In this document: positions 49,101 through 64,000 of the stretch, in pieces | Layout of the letters: each line of letters begins with the position of its first letter | How positions within the stretch are numbered: the first letter of the stretch is position 1 | From: Litomosoides sigmodontis | Taxonomy: Eukaryota > Nematoda > Chromadorea > Rhabditida > Onchocercidae | Assembly (NCBI GenBank): GCA_963070105.1 | Contig: OY718804.1 | Coordinates: forward strand, 682,001-746,000 | DNA: 64,000 bases | Reading direction: 5' to 3' | Translations under genes and position numbers: made by a program | The notes under the pieces: generated by a model | The model's database searches: none | Told to the model about the DNA's origin: nothing | Seen by the model: only the letters and a program-made list of their open reading frames with translations

Positions 49101-49106
49101 TTTATT
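49101..49106 (-). terminator. Candidate poly(A) signal of BBS5
   Basis: AATAAA on the minus strand, about 120 bases beyond the BBS5 stop at 49226. Assigned by position. Confidence 0.4.
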
Positions 49107-49225
49107 GTGAGAGAGTGTTTGATCATCGAAGATGAAGAAGAAAGCATTTTCGTGCATTGGTCCTGAAAAGAGAAATAAAAGCAATTATAATTTAAATTGT
49201 GGCATTCAGGGAAGGGAAAGTGAGA

Positions 49226-51561
49226 TTAATCGACATGAATCTCCCATAGATCGGCGAGAGTAAAACCAGGCTTGAGCTCCTCAATTGCTACTCCAAGCTC
49301 TTCTGAAAAAACTGGCGGTCGAACCGTACCACTAACAACACCATCGGAGAAGTAAGCCTGCAAAAATGCAATTTCAATCCTAACCGCTCGGACGAATTCA
49401 TTTTGCACAACGCTTCACCGATTTCACTGGTGAAGAAATCGAAATCTCACCGCATATGCATCAGATCGAAGAGGTCGACTGTCAAGCTCGACATCTTCAT
49501 CGACAAGCTTCACCACATCACCGATTGGTTGAGGAGTGCCCTGTGAATTTTTGTGCAACTTTCTACGCCATCATGCATTTCAGTTGATTAGCCGCTCGAA
49601 ATGTGCAAACACAAAATATAAAATTAAAACAGTTACAAAGAAATAACAATAAAAAAATAGTCAAATAAATCACACCGGTCTTTCTCGAAAGTGTTGCACA
49701 CCAAAAATCGGTTTTGCCACATAAGCTTTCTGAAGCGCACATATCGTCCGGTAAATATCTTTGAGTTTTTCTTCCGGATCAATGCGAAAACCGAGGACGT
49801 ATTCTCTGTTCTGCAAGATGTGAGGGCGATGTGTTACTGATAATAGCCTAAGCTTCTTCGGCGTTTAAAATGCATATAGGTGTAATTAGCTTATGTAATA
49901 TTATATGCTTGCGTAGTGTACGTACGTGTATAGTCATCGTTAGCAAATTTATGACAAAAGAAGTTAATGTAAGACGTAGATTGGCTATATTGCGCCTGAA
50001 TTAAAACAAAAATTTGATATTATTTGAAACTTAAAATAAACGATAAGCAAGCAGTTTTTTTTTTTAGAATTAACTCTAAGCAAGGAATTTTTACAAGCTT
50101 TTTAGAAATGAACAACTTTTGTTTCAACTCACAACGGCAGATGTTCCAACGACCAGAACGGGACCGAAACGTGAATTACGTATGCGGCAGTCTTGTACTT
50201 GCAAATATGGTATACTTACATTGTACATTATATTCGTTGTTGCAAACCACACAATGCGAATATTAGTAACTACCATGACACCTAGTGTTCCCTGAAATAA
50301 TATTACTAAAACTTCAGGTCACAGTGAACCGTTTTGAAAACAAATAACTCCGTCTGAACTTCAATGAATAATCCTTATTTACATAAGTTCTCACTAATTC
50401 CTTTTTAGGTCTTAACAAATTGCATTAGCGGTAAATCAAAATTAAAAAAAAAGTACTCTACGTAAAATGACAACAATGTTACTTGACAGTAAACGATGTT
50501 GGATTCATAGATTACTTAGGTAGTGATTACTTGATCATTGCTCAGATTCCACACACCATCAAAACGATCACACTGTTGCTCTTGCGGTAAGATTCGAAGA
50601 TGTTGCTCATCGTTTACTAGAGCACCACGCATCTTCAACTCTCGGTAAAGCTTTGATGTCTCGTATGCTCGATGCACAGATATTACTGTCGTGAAAAGCT
50701 TCGTCTAAGGAATCAGCGGCATAGTTGTAAGGATGAAAAATAAAATGAGTTGATGAATTTAAAGCTCAGGCTTAATCTCTCATAAGATATGATCATGTTT
50801 AATTGAATGGCAAACCTGAGATGGATTGATACACGTGAAAATGAACTCGAATCGTGCGTTCGCGTGATGAGCCAGCAAATAAAGTGATTCGCTCTGTCCA
50901 CGCAGTCTTGATTTTGCAACTCTTGTAGTCACTCCACTAATCGTATTATATCTGAAAAGATAAAAATCACTGAGGGTTTGCCAGTGTACTATTTCTACCA
51001 TTACTACCACTACGAAATCCTAAATTTCATTCCAGTCCTTTTTCGATAAAGATTAGGCAGGAAAAAATCTCGGCTAGCTCCCCACCCACAGGTCTTCATA
51101 TGAGAGGAAAAAAGTAATCAATCGGTAATGAGTACATTTGAGCTTGAGAATATCACAAAATACCCGACGCTTAGATTGATACGTGAATATCACAAAATAC
51201 CCGACGCTTAGATTGATACGTGGTACAGCAGTTGAATGCCACGTAAGCCGTAAATTTGTTATCCGAAGGATACCCTTATCACCACAATTCCCCTTCGTAT
51301 CCTCAACACCATCAATTCGCTCCACCAGATGTTCACCGGGAATTAGACGTAGCAATCTGCAAATATCTGTAAGTTACTTGGCAAAGTGATAAGGCGGTTG
51401 ATAAGCTTTCACTTATCATTACTTTTTCATAAGTGCTCAGCACTAATATATCGGTTATAAATTTATCAGTGAAGTAAATGCTCTAACCGTGCGTTCACGT
51501 CGAAACGTATGTCGCGATCTTGCCAAATAGTTACCGATAGCAACTTCAATTTTGAAGTCAT
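49226..51561 (-). CDS. bbs-5: Bardet-Biedl syndrome 5 protein (BBSome subunit)
   Basis: Eight exons on the minus strand: 51561-51488, 51356-51201, 50951-50816, 50704-50531, 50291-50133, 49810-49676, 49540-49451 and 49357-49226. They are in phase and give 351 residues (human BBS5 is 341). The two PH-like repeats are clear. Repeat 1 has [51 protein letters not shown] and [13 protein letters not shown]. Repeat 2 has [29 protein letters not shown] and SIPYLQV. The C-terminus [26 protein letters not shown] is the BBS5 signature. The BBSome carries membrane proteins in and out of cilia, so this acts in ciliated sensory neurons. Exon 2 ends inside a 37-bp tandem duplication that doubles its 5' splice site. 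An X-box-like site lies about 390 bases upstream of the start. Confidence 0.94.
51148..51221. repeat. Perfect 37-bp tandem duplication spanning the BBS5 exon 2 donor
   Basis: Two identical 37-base units, 51148-51184 and 51185-51221. Each holds the end of the coding exon (INLSVG) and the donor GG|GTATTT, so two identical 5' splice sites lie 37 bases apart at 51200/51201 and 51163/51164. Confidence 0.97.
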
Positions 51562-53639
51562 CACACTTGAATCCACTCCTGCATATTACTACAAGTCATC
51601 AATCTAGTCTGATGCTTATCGCAGCGTCATTTCTTAGACGTGATAACGTGACGAATGACGAACGACGTTTTCACAGTTATCACTGATATTTCTTTCACAC
51701 TCCGAGATCTCGTTTAACTCTTCCTACGACACGCTATCACGTCTAATCTTCACAATAAGTGAGTTCAACCTTTTCTCACCTACTTCAGTTTTACAAGACT
51801 CGTTCACCTCAGTTCTGATAAGTACCGACATTTCTAGACAGTATAAGCCGACACAATTACATTTCGTAAAAATTTTTTAAATATTCATCAATGAATTATT
51901 TGTGAATGGTTGTAATGCCTGAAGTGAAGTGAATGTGGATGGATGCTTCACCATGACAACCCACGTATGACAATTAGTAATAGGCATGTGGCAACTATAT
52001 ATTGCCATTTGATGTCGTCTTTTAAATTTGAAAATTTGCAATCGTTTTCTCTCCTACATCAGTTGCTCTCTCTCTCTCTCCCTCCGTTATTAATTTGAAA
52101 CACGCGATTTTCAAATTTGTCAAGGCGGTACCACAAATCTTCCCAAAAATTTATTTCATTGGATCAGTAGTACTGCTAACGTGGAGATGTTTTCGATGTT
52201 TAAAATTTATAATTTTTTGCAAATCATTACTGTTTGAACATGGCAATTAATTGGTTGAAAATTTAAAAGAAATTAGAAGTATCAATTTGGAGTCGAACGT
52301 TTAAAAGTTCATTTATGCAAAAATGTTTGGGTGGGAAAGATTTTAGGAATATTTCACATCACAGCACTTATCCGTTGCTATGAATAACAGTAAGAAAATT
52401 GCAGAAAAATCAGAAAAAAGAAGTTCTTCGATTTTTTAAACTCATTCCTTTCCTTAAATTTATTTGAAAAAAGGTTCTCTTCTAATTTTTACAAATAAGT
52501 ACGCCAAATATTCGTGGCGCACGGACAGTCAACATTTTTAATTATAGCAAATCTCCTATTAAAAACTAAATTCCAAGTAGATTAATTGATTGCACAATTC
52601 CAAATTTCAGATGGAATTGTAAAATATATTTTCAATTTTGACATTTGAAATCAATTAGCAGAAGGCACACTTATCTGTTAAATAGAAAATGAGCTAAAAT
52701 TTTTGTTTTAATAATTAAGCACAATTAATAATTTACTATGGGAACGTTTTTAAAATTATATTTTCAACAAAATGCTTGAAGAACACAAACACTAACTAAT
52801 TCATTGAGCAATCCAGCAACAACGTTTTCCCCAAAAATCTTTAAAAAATTTTTAGCAAAAAAGAAATTGAAGATATCCAAGTGATATTTCATTATCACTG
52901 AAAGTAAGCTAAAAATTGAAGCTGAAAATTTCATTATTGCATTTTGAAAATAGTTTGCTTGATTGATTGCAATGAGAGATCTTTAATAAGATAATTGAAA
53001 TCTGTCGTACCAGTTGGACCAGTTGGATAATTCAAATCTGTCAGACTAATTAGGTAATTCAAATTTGTTGTGCTGAGAGCAACTAGCGAGTGGTTACGGA
53101 ATATGCGACAAACAATCGTTCGCATTTTTTAAATTAAACTTCCATCATCGACAAATGTTGAATTTTTGGGGAAATTATCGCGCCAATTTATTAACAGAAA
53201 AACAGGACAGAGGGGATAGTTTGTGAAATTCAAAGAAAACGACCACATGTAACTTCATGTTCCTCAATAGCATCGTTTATCACGCTTTCAATAACTTCAA
53301 AAATTTCACATTAGAAACATTTTCCAACAAGAAGGACTTTTAGGAAAATTTCTTCTTCAACAAGAAGCTCAAAATGAAAATTTTACGAGCAGAAAAAAAA
53401 ATTAAACAAATTTTTTTTAAAAAAAAAGCCTAACGTTTATCTAATTTGCATTTCTGCAGGTAAAATGAAAGATATCGATAAGTGCATTCAGAAGAACCGC
53501 AGATGAAAAACGAAATTTAGCATAAATTTTCTGCAATAAAAAATTTAAAAATGCAATTTAATGTTAAAAAAGAGCGTTGCACAACAAGTAGTTCAGTGAA
53601 AAGGAAAAAGAGGAAGAATGAAATTCGATAACTTTTCAC
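51562..53639. other. Intergenic region between BBS5 and the arrestin gene
   Basis: About 2.1 kb holding the BBS5 promoter and the 3' UTR of the arrestin gene. It contains an X-box-like motif at 51947-51960 and a CT repeat near 52067-52083. No coding exon was recognised. Confidence 0.5.
51947..51960 (-). promoter_or_regulatory. X-box-like site (RFX/DAF-19) upstream of BBS5
   Basis: On the minus strand the 14-mer is GTTGTCATGGTGAA. It fits the nematode X-box consensus RYYNYYATRRNRAC at 13 of 14 positions, the miss being the last base. It lies 386-399 bases upstream of the BBS5 ATG in the right direction. DAF-19 binds such boxes in promoters of cilium genes including BBS genes. The distance is longer than the usual 50-250 bases. 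Confidence 0.5.
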
Positions 53640-58684
<5,045 letters not shown>

Positions 58685-58697
58685 CGCTTAATTCATG

Positions 58698-58709
58698 CTG
58701 AAAATTAAA
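58698..58709 (-). promoter_or_regulatory. Splice acceptor 13 bases before the arrestin ATG
   Basis: TTAATTTTCAG on the minus strand, ending at 58698. It is either the spliced-leader site or the end of an intron from an unseen 5' UTR exon. The leader that follows contains an ATG-AAT-TAA mini-frame just before the real start. Confidence 0.45.
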
Positions 58710-61700
58710 TTTAAACTTGCATTTTATTCTGCTACATTCGTCGTGCCATCAACAGATTTTTGAAAGTGTACTTTTCAAAAATGTAATTTTTATCACTGCA
58801 ATATGATAGCTACGATGTGTTATCATTTTATAACTTCGTAAAGCATCCGCCTAATGCACAGTAACTGATTGTCAATCAATGATTGCGATTGCAATAATCA
58901 TAATGATTATCAATTGTAATCAATTAATTTCTTAATCAATTAACTCATTAATCAATATTCATTCTTAGATAAGAAATTATTGGTTTGTAGGGACTGCAAT
59001 GAATACTATCAATGAGATATTCCTATTTTCGATTAATTTCCTAATTCCTCTTACATGTTAATTGAGGAGACAAGCACAAGCGAGAAATCATTCTTTTCAG
59101 AAATTTCCACAAAGCAAAAAATACTTAAAAATATTTGTCGAAAGAATTTGAGAAGGATAAAGAGGGAGAGAGGAAGAGATAAAAAGAAATAACAAGGAAG
59201 TGGAAATATATGGTATACGTGTAAAGTAAGTGACGCAATTTTTGCAACTTTCTCTACGTCATTATTTTTTTCCAAATTGGAAAAACTATTTAAAATTGCA
59301 TAATATTTCATATTTCTTTACTGCTCTAAGTTTTTCTATTTTTCATTTTAACAGGGCAGAACGAAGGAGCATACAAATGTGGCAAGGAAGTGAAAAAAAA
59401 AGCACAACAAGCTTTCGACAAGAAATGGAATGTAATCGAATATTAAATAGAAAATTAAAATCGTATATGTGAATAACACATCAATGTTGGCTGCATCAAT
59501 CTGCTAGCAAACTGAATGAGCAAAAAAGGAATTAAAAATCATTCAGTCAATTTAAAATTTAAGTTCTATCATGTTATATTGCTGGTACGATTTTTTTTCC
59601 TTCGGTATATCTTAAGCGTTTTAAAGCAAAATTTTTCTCTCAGTGACCTTTACAGTTAATTTAAAAAGGGAGACTTAGAAGTAATAGTAAAGAGGAATAT
59701 AAAAATTAAAATGCGTTAAGCTTTCACCACAATGATTTGATAGGAAACATTTGTGCAATTAATTGGCAAATGATAATCGAAATGATAAGAATGAAATAAA
59801 TAATCACTCAATTGCTGAGGCCTTTTTACTTTCTTACAATTTCAAAACGCAACGTGAAGAGATGAGAAACATTTTTTTTTTCAAAAACCTAACGTTCGTT
59901 TTACGCAAAAGCAAAAAAAAAAAACTTTTCCCTTTTTCACTCAGACCCATTAGCATCCATTTTTATCTTTTTTTTCATTCAAATTTATGGAATTTAAATT
60001 TTCAGTTTAAAATTGTTTATTTTCAAAAAGTCAAAAAAATGGAAAAACATTCATCTTATAATTTTGTTCAAATTCTCATTTACCTGAGAATTTCAATTCT
60101 CATATAATACCCCCTAATTAACTACTAATATTTGAAATTCTAATTTATGCACAATAGAAATTTACAGGCTCGCTTTTAATGAATTTCAAAAACATGTGAC
60201 TAGAATTAAAATTAGGTAATCAAGCAAATTATGTTAGACAATTTTAAAATCACTTGTGGTATTTAATTTCTACGCATTGTGTTTTGTATTAGATTGCTTA
60301 ATTTCAGTTCAATTGGTCAGTTTCATTAATCAGTAGTTCACCATCAGTAATCTGCCTGTTACCGAATAATCACTGACTTCACTAATTTGTTTTTTTTTAT
60401 TTTTAAAAAAAAACAGCTCGATAGTTTACGAAAAAAAATATTCGAAAAATGCGAGTAAAGGAAGTAAAATTTGGCAAAAAAAAATTTTTGGCGAACATGA
60501 ATTTTGCGAATGTAAAATAAACTTCCAAATGTTAGGCTTCTTTTTCACCGATAAAAAGAAACGGAAAAAAGCGAAAAAAATCACGTCCATTCCTATGGGG
60601 AATAGTTAAAAATGAAATTTATAGTTAAACGAAAGCTTTACTTTTCAAGAAAAATTGGGAAAAAAACAAATAGAACGAAAATAGCAGAACAAAATAGTAA
60701 AATGAAGAGAGAAAAAGGAAGTTTTTGCTTTCTTCTTTTAATAAAAACTTGCGAATTACTCCAAAGACATCAGTGATGCATTATGAAATAGCAATTTTAA
60801 AAGTGAATTTTAATTTACAAATTAACGTAAGTAGTCGCAAGAGGGAGGAAGAAAAGCAACTTCTAATTAAAGCCATGTTGCAGAAGTATGATTAGTCTAA
60901 ATGCTACCGTTTGGAAAAAAACAATTAATTAAAACGTTGAGAAAAAATTAGCAGTGTTTTGGACAAAAATTGAAGAAATGCAAAATTTCGGAGCAAAAAG
61001 AAAAGTGCTATAAGCAACTAATCATTCAACTAATGTTATTTTTATATAATTAAACAACAATAATTATTCAAATGTAAAAATTTTAATTTCAAAATCAAAA
61101 ATTGCAAAAAATCGTTCATCAAAATATCGAAATATTGATAAATTAGGAAATATTGATACATTTATAAATTAAAAAAAATGAAATTTAGGTAAAATTTCGG
61201 TGAGATGAAAAAAGTTGCTCAGTGAAAGAAATTGTTAAAGCACTCGAATGATGGCACATAGCAACATTATTAAAAAGAAAAACACTTTTTCACTCATTGT
61301 TACTCGATTTATCACTAATCAGCTTAGGTCACTTTCAGCTTTATCACTTTATCAGTCAGCGGTCAGTTAAAATTGAGTGAAAAAAAAAGTGAACAAAAGT
61401 AGCAAATTGCTAGATGGGAAAAAGATGACTGTTGAAAATTACTATCTGTCTTGACGAGCGATCGAATTGAAGTGGAAAATTTTGAAAGGAAAAAGGCGAA
61501 ACGTAAAAATCATTATATCTCCGATATAATGATTGATTCGTATTGATAATGTGTGTGTGTGTGTTTTTGTTTTGACTCTTATCAGTGTGTACGTGAGTGA
61601 TAGTTATGTGAGTGGAAACCGATTCACACATTTTTTCCTTCCTTTACTTTGATTTCACTGCGTGTCGGTGCTTTGAATGAAATTTCTTTCCTCCGTCGGC

Positions 61701-61735
61701 TAACCAGCAACAACAACTGACAATGTTTTTTTTCC

Positions 61736-61765
61736 ACTGATAATGACTGATAACGACTGATAATG
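61736..61765. repeat. Three tandem ACTGATAAYG units (GATA-type sites)
   Basis: Three 10-base copies of ACTGATAATG or ACTGATAACG in a row. Each holds TGATAA, the core bound by GATA factors. The copies lie about 3 kb upstream of the arrestin start. Confidence 0.6.
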
Positions 61766-62784
61766 CGTTTTGTACATGAGGATAGGGTGGTGAATGCGTA
61801 CAAGCCATTACGGCACAACTGTGATTGGGAACTGATCTGATCGGATTAACCGGGAACCGATCTGATCTGATTCAGTGTTTAGTTTTAAACTGCAAAATGG
61901 AGCAGAAATAGGTAGTTCAAATTGATAAGAAATAAATTTTAACACTACAAATAATCTATAGCAAAAAGATGCTACCCAATAAAGGCTTAAATGAAATTAA
62001 ATTTCACCTCTAATTTCAGGCATGTGCACCCTCGCATGTCATTTCATCACTTAGCTTTCTCATGCATCACAGTTAATGTGATAGGCAAAGAAAGCAAAGC
62101 ATCATTACTGCGGTAAAACTTTTTAGGAAAATTATTCGATCGAATATTTGACAAATCAAAATTTCATTTTCAATTAAACATTTAAAATGTCAACGTAACA
62201 ATTTGGGTTTTTATTCAAACAAACATTACAACGTTATCACATTTAACAACGAAGTGTTAAAAATTTTCTCCCAGCACATTTTTACAATATGCAAATTTTG
62301 AGTTAAAGTATGTTTCATCGGCCAAGCAATCTAACAGAAGAAACGGAAGCGAGTTTTTGCGATGCAACAAATTTTTTAAGTAATTCAAAGTTCCAACATT
62401 TTAACTTTTTTTTTTGAACAATTACTATCTTCAAAAAAATTATTGGAAAAAAACTTTCGCCACAAGTATTTGTCTAATTCTTTTCGCAATGAATAATTAC
62501 AGTTCGAACAAAAACGGAAATAAAAAAGGAAAAACACATTTTGCTAATTTTTTTTTCGAAGAAAAAAAAGTTAGCAAAAATTTTCCGGAATGATTGCAAT
62601 GCAAGAAATGAGATTGAAATGTCAATTTTGAAATGTGACAATGGAAATATTTTGCTAGCAAAGAATTACAATGGAATTGCATCACTGATACTCAGATGGA
62701 ATGATTGATACTATCAGTGGTTAGCACTAACAAATATGATTATCGTATTTTGGAAAAAAATTTTTCGTCTTTCTTGATTGAGCA

Positions 62785-62833
62785 AAGAAAAAGAGAGAGA
62801 GGGAAAGAGAGAGAGGGAGAAGGAAAGGGAAGT
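62785..62833. repeat. GA-rich polypurine run
   Basis: A nearly pure A/G stretch with GAGAGAGG units on the plus strand in the gene-free right end of the window. Confidence 0.75.
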
Positions 62834-64000
62834 GAGGTAAAAAAACAAATAGCACAATTTTCGGGAAAAAAAGAAAAAAAGAACAAAAAAAAGGATAAAT
62901 GACGAAATCGAAATTTTAAAAGAAAATTGAAAAAGCGATGAAACTTGTCAAAATGCTAGTGAAAAAGGTGTTCGCTAAATCTAAAATAAAAAAACAGTAA
63001 AATTATTGGCAGCATCATCAAAACCATTGTCTTCTTAGCTAATTAAACAAAATATTTCCTTAACATTCGTCATTTAAGCTAGCTAACTGGCTGAAAATTT
63101 CCATCACACTCATTCATTAAGTTTTTTGATAAAGCAGCCAATAACTTTACTGTTTGTTTTTCTTCGTTTCAAATTTAGTTTAGCAATAACTTTATCACTT
63201 GCATTTTAACAAGTTCCGCCGTTGTTCTCATTTCTTTGAAAATTCCCATTTCTTTATTTGCTATTTTTTTTCAATAGATTTTTCATTTATTAATCATTTG
63301 ATTGGAATTTGACGGATAAAATATTTCCAATGATTTTATCATTTAACGTTCATTTAAATTGCGATAAGTTCAACTTGATATTACCGTAAAAATTGTATCG
63401 TTGTATCAATTTTGCATCAACTGCATCATATATAATGAGAAATGATCATCGAAATTTTGGAATATTTTAAATTTTAGCAGCAAATGGGAACGATCAGAAA
63501 AAATTAGAAGCAAAATTTTAGAAACAAATTACTTAGATATGCAAACTTAAATTGATAAAAAATTTCTGCATATCAAATATTCGGAATTGGTAGAATAATT
63601 TTGCAAAATATGAAAGGCAAACTTCATCGTGACGAAACCATAACATCAAAGCAACACAAGTCAAACATTGTCAGAAGTATTTAATATGAAAAAGCAAAAA
63701 TTGTACGTTGTTAAATAGCGATAAAAACACAAAACACTTCCTTTCGTACACTGCTCTCTTCAGTTACGTTTAAAATTAACTTTGAAGCATTAAGAGCATT
63801 ATCATCGTGTCATATCAATTCATCTCCCTAACTTAAAAGCAATTCAAAAGCTCTTTTAAGTGAATTAAAGGATAGAAAATAATGAGCAACAGAAAACATT
63901 CGAATTATTAACAACAAATTTTATCCAAGTTATTTCACAAGCATTCTTCTAAAACAAAAAGAAACACATTCTCTTACTATTTCTCTCTCTCTCCTGCTCT

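Larger units (their letters stand above)
58711..64000. other. Long AT-rich region without a recognised gene
   Basis: About 5.3 kb upstream of the arrestin gene. Many poly-A and poly-T runs, a GT run near 61550-61566, a triple ACTGATAA element at 61736-61765 and a GA-rich run at about 62785-62833. The few open frames here are low-complexity Lys- and Asn-rich and not gene-like. It may be promoter, a long first intron of the arrestin gene, or the edge of another gene. Confidence 0.5.

Noticed and set aside
51164..51200. Use of the second copy of the duplicated donor as the BBS5 exon 2 end
   Set aside because: It adds 37 bases and shifts the frame; only the first copy joins to the next exon with the conserved VGYN sequence.

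Overview
The window is a piece of a nematode chromosome, most likely from a filarial or closely related spirurid (clade III) worm. Three things support this. The DNA is AT-rich, with many short exons split by introns that carry TTTCAG-type acceptors. There is a cuticle collagen with the nematode N-terminal membrane anchor and C-terminal Cys knot. Every recognisable protein is animal-like with nematode flavour. The assignment to filariae is an inference from gene structure and composition, not from a search. All gene models below were built by hand from splice sites, reading phase and family motifs. Each complete model sums to a whole number of codons.

Layout, left to right: (1) 146-1719 (+), the 3' end of an extended-Tudor protein. 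(2) 2277-6846 (+), a 652-residue single-pass membrane protein of unknown family. (3) 7249-8947 (-), METTL5, the 18S rRNA m6A methyltransferase. (4) 10726-15790 (-), a WW-PH-RhoGAP protein of the ARHGAP12/15/27 group. (5) 17945-26508 (+), a 22-exon copper-transporting P1B ATPase (ATP7/CUA-1). (6) 29625-30795 (-), a small Cys-rich protein without a recognised family, with possible further exons down to 28901. (7) 32039-32595 (+), a small unrecognised gene just upstream of (8) 32889-37490 (+), MRG15/MRG-1; the 294-base gap suggests an operon. (9) 41219-44806 (+), amphiphysin/BIN1 (AMPH-1). (10) 46829-48223 (+), a cuticle collagen with a TATA box. (11) 49226-51561 (-), BBS5. (12) 53640-58684 (-), an ARRDC-type alpha-arrestin, one of whose introns holds about 850 bp of AAT/TTA repeat. 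The last 5.3 kb has no gene that I can see.

The genes are ordinary housekeeping and cell-biology genes, not one joint system. They cover ribosome modification, copper export, H3K36-methyl reading, Rho GTPase control, membrane recycling (amphiphysin, alpha-arrestin), cilia (BBS5) and cuticle.

The points most worth checking are: three GC-AG introns needed for correct protein models; a 37-bp tandem duplication that copies the 5' splice site of BBS5 exon 2; a near-perfect X-box upstream of BBS5; two copper-binding domains of the ATP7 protein that have lost their CxxC motif; and short-exon coding segments, including the gene in front of MRG15, that a simple ORF scan misses.
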